64,000 nucleotides of DNA from assembly GCF_039851975.1 (NCBI RefSeq), contig NZ_CP156660.1, positions 434,001-498,000 on the forward strand, written 5' to 3'. Of this stretch, positions 43,866 to 52,650 are shown piece by piece. Position numbers and translations under genes: made by a program. The stretch comes from Desulfoscipio sp. XC116. Lineage in GTDB: Bacteria; Bacillota; Desulfotomaculia; Desulfotomaculales; Desulfallaceae. Numbering within the stretch: position 1 is the first letter of the stretch; every line of letters begins with the position of its first letter. The notes under the pieces were generated by a model. The model ran no database searches, was not told the origin of the DNA, and worked only from the letters and a program-made list of their open reading frames with translations.

Positions 43866-44170
43866 CGACAAGATAGGGGCTCTGAAAACTGTCGTTTTTG
43901 CCATAAAGATAAACGCTGAACGCCATTGTCACGCTGATGGTTTTCGATGGTTTCTTCCTGCTTGCGCTTTTCTCGGGCAGCAGCTTTAGCATTCTTAGAG
44001 GTGGCGAATACCTTGTCAGTGCTTTCTAAAGTTCCTTCTGCCAGCGATGAACCAAAACTGACATGTACACTGTATTTCGAGGCAATTTGACCTATATGGC
44101 GTTCTTCCGATAAACCTTCCGAAAGCGAAACGATTTGCAATTTTTGTTCCGGTGTAACTTGGAAATTATC
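43866..44170 (-). pseudogene. IS3-family transposase OrfA remnant
   Basis: The minus-strand frame contains VTPEQKLQIVSLSEGLSEER and HIGQIASKYSVH, the start of an IS3-type OrfA helix-turn-helix protein, followed by a garbled recognition helix and a Lys/Glu-rich coiled stretch (AAREKRKQEETIEN). It runs straight into the degenerate end of the CRISPR array. No OrfB is present. Confidence 0.5.
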
Positions 44171-44191
44171 CTGGTAAATTACTATTAATTG

Positions 44192-44220
44192 TTGACAGAT
44201 AATTCTAAAAACCATATAAT
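44192..44220 (+). promoter_or_regulatory. Consensus promoter of the MarR gene
   Basis: TTGACA (44192-44197), 17-base spacer, TATAAT (44215-44220): a perfect housekeeping sigma promoter 47 bp before the ATG. Confidence 0.85.
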
Positions 44221-44266
44221 GTTGGTACACAAATAATTACTATGCAAATTAAGAGGTTGATTAGCT

Positions 44267-44713
44267 ATGCGTGGTCAAACACACCAGTACGGACCGGAAA
44301 AATATATCTGCTTTAAACTAAGCAAGGTAATGCGCAGGGTGCAGCGGTATTATGAAAGCAACCTGGCCTCTTTTGAAATCACTCCCGTACAGTTTTACGT
44401 ATTAAGTGCGCTGTGGGAGAATGACGGCATGAAATTTAAAGAACTGGCCAGGGGCATAAATATGGACGGCTCCACTCTTACCGGTATTCTGGACCGTATG
44501 GAGCGCGGGGGGTATGTAGAAAGAAGAAACGACCCGGAGGATCGCCGCTCCTTGTTGATTTTTTTAACTTCCAAGGCTAAGGAACATGGCGCATCCATGA
44601 TTAAACTGGCTGAAAAGCTGGATATGGAAATAAAAGGGCAGTTTTCCCCGGCGGATTTTAATACATTTTTAAAAGTGCTGGATGAACTTATTGACACCGA
44701 TGAAAAACCTTAA
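44267..44713 (+). CDS. MarR-family transcriptional regulator
   Basis: 148 residues. Winged-helix core: FEITPVQFYVLSALWENDGM, KFKELARGINMDGSTLTGIL (recognition helix) and DRMERGGYVERRNDPEDRRS (wing with the conserved D-x-R motif), within a dimerising helical frame. ATG 44267 follows AAGAGGTTGA. It stands alone behind a perfect consensus promoter; the nearest possible target is the 4Fe-4S protein gene 390 bp downstream. Ligand unknown. Confidence 0.87.
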   Translation: MRGQTHQYGPEKYICFKLSKVMRRVQRYYESNLASFEITPVQFYVLSALWENDGMKFKELARGINMDGSTLTGILDRMERGGYVERRNDPEDRRSLLIFLTSKAKEHGASMIKLAEKLDMEIKGQFSPADFNTFLKVLDELIDTDEKP

Positions 44714-45104
44714 TTCGCGGCTTATTGTCGCTAATACTTTCGCTTCTTGTAAGAAACGTTGCACGTACCACGATAAACGAATATATGTCATTGCCGGGTA
44801 ATGTCATTGCGAACGTGAGCGAAGCAGTCCCGGGAAGCGGATCCCCAAAGAAATGCCAACTGTAAAGCGGAGATTGCTTCGTCGCTTTGCTCCTCGCAAT
44901 GACATACTTTCAAGCATCGCGGGTTTTATTCATAGCAATGACATACTTTTTCAAGCGTCACAGGGCTGTATGCATAGCAATGATAAACTAAACCATTTTA
45001 AGCTCTTTATGGTGCCGTTGCAGTGGCATGGTGCTTTAACAGCAATTCTTTTTTAAATTAAACTGGTTTATTTTTTGTATTAAGAAACGGAGGTTTTGAC
45101 AGGC
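44714..45104. other. Intergenic with a palindromic repeat (MITE-like)
   Basis: 44802-44904 is bounded by TGTCATTGCGA and TCGCAATGACA as terminal inverted repeats, with further inner pairing (GCGAAGCA with TGCTTCGTCGC). Two short degraded direct copies of TAGCAATGACATACTTT-like sequence follow. ATGGTGCCG...GGCATGGTG at 45009-45034 resembles the left half of the 60-bp element. No gene. Confidence 0.6.
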
Positions 45105-46217
45105 ATGGGACATTTAATAAATGCCAAGGAAGAGGTTTACCGGGCGCTGGCCGAGCGCTTAAACAAAAATCCGGTGGGAGCGCCGGTTAACGAGTTTTTA
45201 ATGGGGATTTTGTACCGGCTTTTTACGGAAAGCGAGGCGCAGTTGGGCGGCAAGTTTCCTCTGTTGCCCATGCCGGCGGCTAAGATTGCCGATATCACCG
45301 GCATGAAAGAAGCCGAACTGGTGCAAACCCTGGACGGTATGGCTGACAAGGGATTGGTATTGGACCTGCCGCGCAAAAACACCACTTATTACATGCTGGC
45401 GCCCATGGTGGTAGGGTTTTTTGAATATACTTTCATGCGGGTGCGGGATAACATCAATATGAAAGAGCTGGCGGATCTTTTTGATAAGTATTTTATCAGT
45501 CCGGGGGTGCGGGAGGAGATTTTCGGCGGGGATACTAAAATGTTTAAAGCCCTGGTCTATGAAAATGTCATACCCGCTGCCGTGGAAACCGAGGTTTTGG
45601 ACTATGAAAAGGCCTCGGAAATTATCCGTGCGTCCGGTGGCGGTGCGCTGGGTATGTGCTCCTGCCGGCATAAGGCCGCTCATCTTGGCAAAGCCTGTGA
45701 CGCGCCCGTGGAGGATGTGTGCACTTCCCTGGGCGGTGCGGCCCGCTGGCTGGTGAGCCGGGGACTGGCCAGGGCGGCTGCGGTGGATGAGTTGCTGCGT
45801 GTACTGGATAAGACAGAGAAGCTGGGGTTGGTGCATTTGGGCGACAATGTGCTCAACAGTCCCGCTTATATATGTCACTGCTGCGGCTGTTGCTGTGGTG
45901 TGCTGCGGACCATTAACGAGTCCGGTCTGCAGGCCGTGCACCCGAGCAACTTTATACCTGCGGTGGATGTTGATTTGTGCACAGGGTGCGGCATCTGCAC
46001 GGAAAGCTGCCATATCAAAGCTATTGAAATGGTTGTAGCCGATGATGGGTCGGAAGTATCGGCGGTATTGGAAGATCGATGTATCGGCTGCGGTGCATGT
46101 GCTTCCGCTTGTCCCACCGGAGCACTGTCCATGTCCCGTCGTGCGGTATTGCATATTCCTCCCGTCAATAAGGGGGAACAGTTCTTGCGCATAGCCAAAG
46201 AAAAGGGACGGGTCTAA
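45105..46217 (+). CDS. 4Fe-4S dicluster protein with N-terminal winged-helix-like region
   Basis: 370 residues from ATG 45105 (GGAGG 11 bases upstream; the frame is open to TTG 45096, too close to that site). Residues 1-100 look like a winged-helix (AKIADITGMKEAELVQTLDG, then ADKGLVLDL). The middle holds CSCRHKAAHLGKACDAP and an extraordinary CHCCGCCCG. The C-terminus has two ferredoxin motifs (CTGCGICTESC and CIGCGACASACP). Such proteins occur in anaerobes as electron-transfer partners; the redox partner is not evident. The TDT-type transporter follows. Confidence 0.75.
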   Translation: MGHLINAKEEVYRALAERLNKNPVGAPVNEFLMGILYRLFTESEAQLGGKFPLLPMPAAKIADITGMKEAELVQTLDGMADKGLVLDLPRKNTTYYMLAPMVVGFFEYTFMRVRDNINMKELADLFDKYFISPGVREEIFGGDTKMFKALVYENVIPAAVETEVLDYEKASEIIRASGGGALGMCSCRHKAAHLGKACDAPVEDVCTSLGGAARWLVSRGLARAAAVDELLRVLDKTEKLGLVHLGDNVLNSPAYICHCCGCCCGVLRTINESGLQAVHPSNFIPAVDVDLCTGCGICTESCHIKAIEMVVADDGSEVSAVLEDRCIGCGACASACPTGALSMSRRAVLHIPPVNKGEQFLRIAKEKGRV

Positions 46218-46329
46218 ACATTATTAACTATTTTATAGAAACCTGCCTCTGAAAACCCACGGGCTCGTCCCGGAGGAGGTTCACGCGCATAAGACAGGTT
46301 TTCACGTAAAACTTTAATTAATTCAAGAG

Positions 46330-46372
46330 CTTTGCAGCGTTCAAGTGGTACAATAATGCTGCAAAGTTTTTT
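46330..46372 (+). terminator. Rho-independent terminator just upstream of the TDT transporter gene
   Basis: CTTTGCAGC (46330-46338) pairs with GCTGCAAAG (46358-46366), then TTTTTT. It lies 28 bp before ATG 46400, so it either ends the 4Fe-4S transcript or acts as an attenuator. A long imperfect stem (GAAACCTG ... CAGGTTTTC, 46239-46302) precedes it. Confidence 0.65.
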
Positions 46373-46399
46373 ATTTTTATGACAACGGGGGATGTGCAT

Positions 46400-47452
46400 A
46401 TGAAGAGCTCGCATACATTAATAGCAAATTTTGCTCCATCGTGGTTTGCCAGTGTCATGGGTACTGGTATTGTAGCTATAACCAGCTATTTTTACAGTAC
46501 CGGGTTTCCCTGGCTTAAGGGTTTGGCCACCATGGCCTGGATGTTGAACATGTTTTTATTCGCTATATTACTGGTGCCCTGGGTGTTAAGATTCATTCGG
46601 CACAGTAAAGAAGCACTGGCGGACTTGAGGGAACCGGTTACCGGACAGTTTTATGCCACTATGCCTATCGCCTGCCTGGTGGTGGCAGCCGATCTGCTGA
46701 TTGTGGGCGTGGATAGCCTGGGGCCGTACCGGGCCATTGGTATGGCTAAAATTATTTGGATTATGGGTGCGCTATTAGCTTTGTTGGGTGCGGTGATCAT
46801 TCCGTTGCTGAACTTTACCAATCGGGAAGTGCGGGTGGAAAGTATCAATCCGGCCTGGTTTATGCCTCCGGTAGCCCTCATTGTCATCCCCGTTCCCGGA
46901 GCCAAGTTAATTGCTTACTGGCCCGAAAGCTGGCAATTAATGATGCTTGCTTTTAACTATGTGGCCTGGGGCAGTGGTTTCTTCCTTTTTCTGGTGTTGG
47001 AGGCCATATGCTTGTACCGTTTTATCTGCCGGCCTCCCTTGTCCGGTAAATTGGCCCCTACCGCCTGGATTAATTTGGGGCCCATTGGTGTCGGTACTAT
47101 TGCTTTGTTGAATCTGGCGCCTGCCAGTGTACCTTTTCTAGGTCCTTATGTGCAGCCGGTATTGCAACTGCTGGCCCTTTTTTTATGGGGGTTTGGGTTT
47201 TGGTGGCTTATCTGCGCCATTTATTTAACTATTTATTATTTCAGAAATAAGGACTTGCCATTTTCCCTGGCCTGGTGGGCTTTTACTTTCCCGCTGGGTG
47301 CATATGCCGGGGCTACATACCTGGTAGCCGGATTTTTAAATGCACCGCTGATAAACGGCTATGGTTTTATGTGCTACCTGTTATTGCTGGCTTTGTGGGT
47401 TGTTGTCTTTGCGCGCACGCTGGTGGGCGTTGGCAAAAGGGAGTTTTTCTAG
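46400..47452 (+). CDS. TDT-family (TehA/SLAC1-like) transporter
   Basis: 350 residues from ATG 46400, set by GGGGG at 46387-46391; the frame is open to 46379. About ten membrane helices. FAPSWFASVMGTGIVAI at the N-terminus is the family signature, as in C4-dicarboxylate/malate carriers, TehA and plant SLAC1. TDT proteins pass dicarboxylates, sulfite or small anions. The substrate here is unknown. An attenuator-like terminator directly upstream suggests conditional expression. Confidence 0.82.
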   Translation: MKSSHTLIANFAPSWFASVMGTGIVAITSYFYSTGFPWLKGLATMAWMLNMFLFAILLVPWVLRFIRHSKEALADLREPVTGQFYATMPIACLVVAADLLIVGVDSLGPYRAIGMAKIIWIMGALLALLGAVIIPLLNFTNREVRVESINPAWFMPPVALIVIPVPGAKLIAYWPESWQLMMLAFNYVAWGSGFFLFLVLEAICLYRFICRPPLSGKLAPTAWINLGPIGVGTIALLNLAPASVPFLGPYVQPVLQLLALFLWGFGFWWLICAIYLTIYYFRNKDLPFSLAWWAFTFPLGAYAGATYLVAGFLNAPLINGYGFMCYLLLLALWVVVFARTLVGVGKREFF

Positions 47453-47495
47453 TGATTGTCATGCGGCCATTCCGGACATTCCAGCCGTTCATCAT

Positions 47496-47645
47496 GGACC
47501 AAACCGTTGGATGCCGCCGGCTACGCACTCAATAAGCTGCGGCGGTTCTCCGGTCAGGCTGCTGATCGCTCCGCCTGCTTCTTGCACCGGTACCATACCG
47601 GCAGCCCGGTCCACACTAATACAACGTTGTGTGCTCAAGCGGCAG
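47496..47645 (-). pseudogene. Possible remnant of an inositol-monophosphatase-family gene
   Basis: In the minus strand a frame reads VDRAAGMVPVQEAGGAISSL followed by TGEP and stops near 47496. The D-x-A-A-G-x-x-x-x-x-E-A-G-G pattern is that of the C-terminal metal-binding strand of inositol monophosphatases. No start or N-terminal part exists. The region is the only gene-free DNA between the transporter and the metallo-beta-lactamase gene. Confidence 0.3.
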
Positions 47646-47711
47646 GAATCAACGTGTGAGTACAAGAATCTTATAAATAAGAAAAAAGATATATCGGATT
47701 GCGAGGGAGAA

Positions 47712-50700
47712 GTGTTGCGCTATATAGCCCTGGGCGGTGGCAGCGAGGTGGGGGCCAGCTGCAATTTGCTTCAAATGGACGGCACAAACGTTTTACTGGA
47801 CGCCGGCATTCGCATGGGCGGTGGCGCGGCGGGCGGACCCGCGGATGCGCTGCCTGATCTGGCGCTGCTGCAGGAAGCGGGCGGGGTGGATGCGGTGCTT
47901 GTTTCCCATGCCCACCTGGACCATATCGGCGCGCTGCCGCTGGTACACCGGGCCTACCCGGCGGCGCCCATATACGCCACCGCGCCTACGGTGCACCTGA
48001 TGCGGGTACTATTGGCCGATGCCCTCAAAATAATGTCCATCAAGGCTGAGCAGGAATTGGAATGCCCTCTTTACGATGCCGATTTGGTGGCCAGGATGTT
48101 TACCCGGGTGGTTCCCGTGCCTATGGGAGGCAGCGTAGTGCTGCCCGGGGGAATAAAAGTGTTCTTTTTCCCGGCCGGTCACATACTGGGGGCTGCTATG
48201 CTCGGGCTGGAAGGGGCCGCGGGACGTGTGCTGTATACGGGCGATATATCCGCAGGTAACCAGCGCACCATATCCGGCATGGTGGCGCCTGATTTTGCGC
48301 CTCATTTGCTGGTGATGGAATCAACCTACGGCAATCGCCTGCATGCCAACCGGCAGCGGGAGGAAAAGACTTTGGCGCAAACCGTGGCGGAGGTCATCGC
48401 GTCGGGCGGACATGCGTTGATCCCGGCCTTTGCGCTGGGGCGCGCCCAGGAGATTATACTGCTTATACTGGCCCATCAGCAGGCCGGGTTAATACCGAAG
48501 TTCCCCATCTGGGTGGACGGCATGGTGCGCAGCATCTGTCAGGCCTATCTGAACTTTCCCGAATTATTGCGCGGCCCGCTTAAGCGGTTTATCAACAACG
48601 GGGGCAACCCGTTTTTCCGGGACAGGGGCCTGGCCAGACCGGTTACGGCCGCACCTATGCGGGAAAAGGTGCTGGCCGGTGCTCCCGCTTGTATTATTGC
48701 CAGTTCCGGTATGCTAACCGGCGGACCTTCGCAGTTTTACGCCTCTCGCCTGGCGGATGATCCCCGGCATGCTATTATATTTTGCGGTTACCAGGATGAG
48801 GAAAGCCCCGGCCGCCGCTTGCTGGCACTAGCCGATGACCCGGAGGCCACTATTGCCTTGGGCGGCGTGGAAAAGCGCGTGCGGTGCCGGCTGGCTCAGT
48901 ATGGCCTGTCCGCCCATGCGGACGCGGGTGAGCTGGCGTCTCTGGCCGCCCGGCTGCGTCCCCGCCGGGTGGTGCTGGTGCACGGTGATGACGATGCCAG
49001 ACAGGCGCTGGCCCAAACTCTGGCGGACAGCAGGCGGGCTGTGCTGGCCCCGGAGAATGGCCAGTGGCTGGATTTTTCTTTCCGGCATGACAAGTTGGGG
49101 AAGTATACCCCCGCCTCCGCCGCCCGCGCCGCCAAGGCGGTGTCCGGACATGAACGCGGCGGCCCGCCTAATCCGGAGGTGCTGTGGGATGGCCTAGTAC
49201 GCGGGCCGTCTACCCGCAATAAGCTGTATACGGCCGAAGAATTGGCCGTATTATGGTTCGGGGGTGGAATAACGCCCGAGCGGCAGGCACAGATGGCGGC
49301 TATGCTAAAGTCCGACCGGCGCTATTTCGCCGCGGATTGGAAACATCCTTACTTCTACCGGCCCCGCCGTCCGGATCAGGTGGCGGCGGACAGGCTGCGG
49401 GAGTCTATCATGCGGGGTGTGCCTCATCTGCCGGGCAAATTGGTTTTGGTGCGCGATGGCGGCGGTGCGGTGCGGGCCGGTATATGCTACGCGGTGGACG
49501 AACTGGGGTTTTACGCCTGGAAAGTGGGTCGGGACGGTACCTGGCATCCGGCGGAGAGTTTGCTGGAGGTCGTTGGCCCCTGGTATGAGCCGGAGGAAGC
49601 AAATATATTACCGGGGGAAAGAGGACCGGGCCGGTGCGCTGAAGCCCGGTGCGAAAGCGGAGTGGCGGTACAAATAAGCGGGCCGGCCGGGGAAAGTGAG
49701 ACGGTTGAGGAGAGTAAGCCGGGGGCCATGCCGGTCGATAGCATGGTGCGGGCCGAACAAAAACAAAGGCTGCATCAATTTCTGTTAAAGGTAAAGCCTT
49801 TGTACCGGAGGCTTAAGCCCGAGGCGTTATGGGAAAAGATGCAGCAGCTTGGCGCGGGACCGGCGAGCGCGAGCCGGTGGCTTGACTTGCTGGGGTTGGA
49901 AGCTGATGTTGAATCTTTGACGGCCCTGGCCTGGCGATTGAATACTCACCCCGACTGCTTTACCCGGCAGTCTGCCCCCGGAGGCACGCCGCTTTATGAG
50001 TGCCGTGCGGATGCGCCCCGGGACCAGGCCGCGCCCGACGAGGAAATGGTGGACCGTATGGAGCAAAATGCGGCGCTGGCTGTGGCGGAAAAGCTGTTTG
50101 GACCGGAAAGCGGGCTGTACCGCAAGGGGCTGGACTTATCTGAGGGGGAAATAACGCTGTATTTTCATTTTCCCGCTCCGGCGGCGGTGCTGTACGGTCC
50201 GCAAATCGAGGAACTGGGCGCTGCAACGGGCTGGTCGGTGCGGGTGCATCCCGAGCCCCATCACGGTGCTTTGGCCGATGCCGCCCGCCGCATACTGCCG
50301 GAAACCTGGCAAATACTGCGTAATCCCTCTATTCACCGGGAAGATGATCTGGTGAGCGTGCGGTGCGAAATTCCTCCGGACGAGGAGAACGCAGTGCCTG
50401 AACTGGGCAGACGCTTTAAGGAGCTAACCGGGCAGACACTGGTGATTGAAAGGCCCGGCGGTGATGGGGCGATTGGAGCCGGTGGGGCGCTTTCCGCCGG
50501 TGATGCCGACGGTGCCGCCAATACAGCCGGTATTGTTGGTTCCGGCGATGCCGGCATGGAAATAAATGCCGCTTACGCGGCTATTCGCACTGCGCTGCGG
50601 CAGGCGGGGGCGGTAGTGTATAAGGTTGGCAAAAAGCGGGACGGCGGTGGCGAATATATAGAAGTGAGTTTTATCAGCCCCGATGTGGGGGAGCGGTACC

Positions 50701-50966
50701 GGGGTTTGCTGGCTGAGCTGCAAGAACAAACCGGGTGGTTGGTGCGCATTAATCCCCGGCCCAACCAAAATGAAATAAAATCGCGAGTTCGTACGGCTCT
50801 GGACCCGGCCTGGGGGCTGGTTAAAGAGCCCGGTTTCTTTGCAAAGGAACGCCTGGTACGGGTCAAGTTAAAAAACCCTCCGGCGGATGATGATCCCCGG
50901 TGGGTGGCGCTGGTGGATAAAATTGGTACTGAGACGGGATATGCACTGGAGTGCATAAATGTATAA
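47712..50966 (+). CDS. Large MBL-fold beta-CASP protein with duplicated C-terminal unit
   Basis: About 1084 residues; start GTG 47712 or TTG 47715 after GAGGGAGA (the frame is open to 47361, inside the transporter gene). Residues 1-460 form a metallo-beta-lactamase/beta-CASP nuclease: SHAHLDHIGALPLV (metal-binding H-x-H-x-D-H), STYGNRLH, PAFALGRAQE, SAHADAGEL and VLVHGDDDA. This is the CPSF73/RNase J family of RNA processing enzymes. The remaining 600 residues are unusual: a domain at about 495-620 (YFAADWKHPYFYRP), then two tandem units of about 130 residues (near 800-920 and 950-1084) that each end ...P.G.TG.  The role of the C-terminus is unknown. Confidence 0.75.
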   Translation: MLRYIALGGGSEVGASCNLLQMDGTNVLLDAGIRMGGGAAGGPADALPDLALLQEAGGVDAVLVSHAHLDHIGALPLVHRAYPAAPIYATAPTVHLMRVLLADALKIMSIKAEQELECPLYDADLVARMFTRVVPVPMGGSVVLPGGIKVFFFPAGHILGAAMLGLEGAAGRVLYTGDISAGNQRTISGMVAPDFAPHLLVMESTYGNRLHANRQREEKTLAQTVAEVIASGGHALIPAFALGRAQEIILLILAHQQAGLIPKFPIWVDGMVRSICQAYLNFPELLRGPLKRFINNGGNPFFRDRGLARPVTAAPMREKVLAGAPACIIASSGMLTGGPSQFYASRLADDPRHAIIFCGYQDEESPGRRLLALADDPEATIALGGVEKRVRCRLAQYGLSAHADAGELASLAARLRPRRVVLVHGDDDARQALAQTLADSRRAVLAPENGQWLDFSFRHDKLGKYTPASAARAAKAVSGHERGGPPNPEVLWDGLVRGPSTRNKLYTAEELAVLWFGGGITPERQAQMAAMLKSDRRYFAADWKHPYFYRPRRPDQVAADRLRESIMRGVPHLPGKLVLVRDGGGAVRAGICYAVDELGFYAWKVGRDGTWHPAESLLEVVGPWYEPEEANILPGERGPGRCAEARCESGVAVQISGPAGESETVEESKPGAMPVDSMVRAEQKQRLHQFLLKVKPLYRRLKPEALWEKMQQLGAGPASASRWLDLLGLEADVESLTALAWRLNTHPDCFTRQSAPGGTPLYECRADAPRDQAAPDEEMVDRMEQNAALAVAEKLFGPESGLYRKGLDLSEGEITLYFHFPAPAAVLYGPQIEELGAATGWSVRVHPEPHHGALADAARRILPETWQILRNPSIHREDDLVSVRCEIPPDEENAVPELGRRFKELTGQTLVIERPGGDGAIGAGGALSAGDADGAANTAGIVGSGDAGMEINAAYAAIRTALRQAGAVVYKVGKKRDGGGEYIEVSFISPDVGERYRGLLAELQEQTGWLVRINPRPNQNEIKSRVRTALDPAWGLVKEPGFFAKERLVRVKLKNPPADDDPRWVALVDKIGTETGYALECINV

Positions 50967-50994
50967 TGCAAAAAACAATTACAGGGGATGTAAT

Positions 50995-51031
50995 TGCCTG
51001 AACATACTATTCTGTTAGTTATGTTCAGGCA
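50995..51031. terminator. Hairpin between convergent genes
   Basis: TGCCTGAACATA (50995-51006) and TATGTTCAGGCA (51020-51031) form a perfect 12-bp stem with a 13-base loop. There is no T-run. It sits between the beta-CASP gene and the small minus-strand gene. Confidence 0.55.
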
Positions 51032-51067
51032 TCATTCGTTCCCTGGTATTGATGTGCGCAAATATAA

Positions 51068-51298
51068 CTACTTTCTTTGCTTCTTGGTTTCATTTTCCGG
51101 TGGACGCATAAAAAGCGGCATTACCTGGGTGTGAAAAGATTCCAACCCCGCATTGATACTGGTTAGTGCTTCGCGCATGGAACTAATCGCCTGACCCAGG
51201 TTATTCAGCCTTCCGGCTGGATCAGGGGTGTTGGCGGCCATTAGCAGCATAAGAGTGACCAGGGGATGGGTGTAAGGAGTCTGGTTGTTGTTTGGCAT
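51068..51298 (-). CDS. Small conserved-looking hypothetical protein
   Basis: 76 residues, helical with an amphipathic middle (NLGQAISSMREALTSINAGL) and a basic tail (ENETKKQRK). No signal peptide or membrane segment. A strong ribosome binding site (AAGGAGGTG) sits upstream of ATG 51298, which argues for a real gene. Function not recognised. It is divergent from argC. Confidence 0.55.
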   Translation of the reverse strand: MPNNNQTPYTHPLVTLMLLMAANTPDPAGRLNNLGQAISSMREALTSINAGLESFHTQVMPLFMRPPENETKKQRK

Positions 51299-51387
51299 AC
51301 TAGCCGGTGCACCTCCTTGTTATAAATAAAATTTGTTCGTTAAAGGTAATTTATGAAAAAGTGCCTCTATATGTGCAGGGAAAACTA

Positions 51388-51416
51388 TTGTATTATTATT
51401 CATGTTTATGTATAAT
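51388..51416 (+). promoter_or_regulatory. Promoter of the arginine cluster
   Basis: TTGTAT (51388-51393), 17 bases, TATAAT (51411-51416). The AT-rich stretch around it (TATTATTATTCATGTTTATG) could contain ArgR boxes, but no good match to the palindromic ARG box was seen. Confidence 0.6.
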
Positions 51417-51445
51417 TATTTTATTGCATTCGGAGGTTATTTGTT

Positions 51446-52489
51446 ATGAAAATTAAGGTTGGCATAATTGGTGCCACGGGCTATGCCGGGGCGGAGCTGG
51501 TGCGCATATTGTCGTCACACCCCGAGGCCTGGCTGGTGAATTTAACCACCCGGAGCTATGGGGGTAAGTCGTTTTGCGAGGTTTACCCGCATTTATACAA
51601 ATATGTGGACCAAAAATGCCGGGAGCTTGACTTGCCGGCGTTAGTCGGCGAAGCCGATGTTATTTTTACGGCCCTGCCCCACGGGCATGCCATACCGGTG
51701 GCCGAGGAAGTTTTAAAGCAAGGTAAAAAGTTTATTGACCTGGGTGCTGATTTTCGCTTTGCTAGCCGGGAAGTATACGAGCAATGGTACAAAGTGGAAC
51801 ACACGGCGCCCGACCTGCTGGGGCAGGCGGTGTACGGGTTGCCCGAGTTGTATCGCGATAGGATTAAAACGGCCTCTCTGGTAGGCAATCCGGGCTGTTA
51901 TCCCACCAGTGTAATACTGGGTCTGGCGCCGCTTTTGGCGCACGGTTTGGTGGACACCGGCACGGTGGTGGCGGATAGTAAATCCGGAGTTTCGGGTGCC
52001 GGCCGGGGGCTGTCCCTGGGCGTTCATTTTGCCGAGGTCAATGAAAATTTCCGTGCTTATAATGTAGGCATGCATCGGCATACGCCCGAAATCGAGCAGG
52101 AGCTGGGCAAGCTGGCGGGTGAAGATATGGTGATATCATTTACCCCGCACCTTACTCCCATGAACAGAGGTATTTTAAGCACCGTCTATGCCAAACTCAA
52201 GCAAGAGATAACCTTGGGACAGGTGCGTTCTATTTATGAGGAGTATTACCGCAACGATTATTTTGTACGCCTGCTCCCCCCGGGGATATTACCCCAAACC
52301 AAGGCGGTATCCGGTTCCAACCACTGCGACGTGGTGCCTGTGGTGGACCCGCGCACCGGGCGGGTAGTGGTTATTTCGGCTATTGATAACTTGATCAAGG
52401 GGGCGGCGGGCCAGGCGGTGCAAAACATGAACCTGATGTGCGGTTTGCCGGAAACTATGGGCCTGGATAGACCGGGGTTATATCCCTAA
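51446..52489 (+). CDS. argC: N-acetyl-gamma-glutamyl-phosphate reductase
   Basis: Third step of arginine synthesis: NADPH reduction of N-acetylglutamyl phosphate to the semialdehyde. 347 residues, standard. The Rossmann motif GATGYAGAEL is at the N-terminus, the catalytic cysteine (about residue 151) in GNPGCYPTS, and HRHTPEIEQEL is near the active-site histidine. ATG 51446 follows CGGAGG. First gene of argC-J-B-D-F-G, which here lacks argH and argR. A palindrome AAGCTTAA/TTAAGCTT (52493-52515) lies just after the stop. Confidence 0.95.
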   Translation: MKIKVGIIGATGYAGAELVRILSSHPEAWLVNLTTRSYGGKSFCEVYPHLYKYVDQKCRELDLPALVGEADVIFTALPHGHAIPVAEEVLKQGKKFIDLGADFRFASREVYEQWYKVEHTAPDLLGQAVYGLPELYRDRIKTASLVGNPGCYPTSVILGLAPLLAHGLVDTGTVVADSKSGVSGAGRGLSLGVHFAEVNENFRAYNVGMHRHTPEIEQELGKLAGEDMVISFTPHLTPMNRGILSTVYAKLKQEITLGQVRSIYEEYYRNDYFVRLLPPGILPQTKAVSGSNHCDVVPVVDPRTGRVVVISAIDNLIKGAAGQAVQNMNLMCGLPETMGLDRPGLYP

Positions 52490-52650
52490 GCCAAGCTTAA
52501 GTCTGAATTAAGCTTAATGCCAAATTAAATTTTAGATGATAGCTTGCTAAGTCCCTCCGCTCCCTGGCCGAATTGTTTTGAACCCGGGCTGTGTGGGGGC
52601 TGACTGAGCAATACCGCATGCATTATCAGGTAATTTGGAGGAAAATGAAT

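Noticed and set aside
45198-46154. 318-residue minus-strand ORF opposite the 4Fe-4S protein
   Set aside because: Shadow; the plus strand carries intact ferredoxin motifs and a good ribosome binding site.
47361-47711. 117-residue N-terminal extension of the beta-CASP protein
   Set aside because: Overlaps the transporter gene out of frame and lacks MBL-family similarity; the MBL domain begins right after GTG 47712.
51370-51446. ARG boxes for ArgR in front of argC
   Set aside because: AT-rich sequence allows weak matches, but no convincing palindromic box was found.
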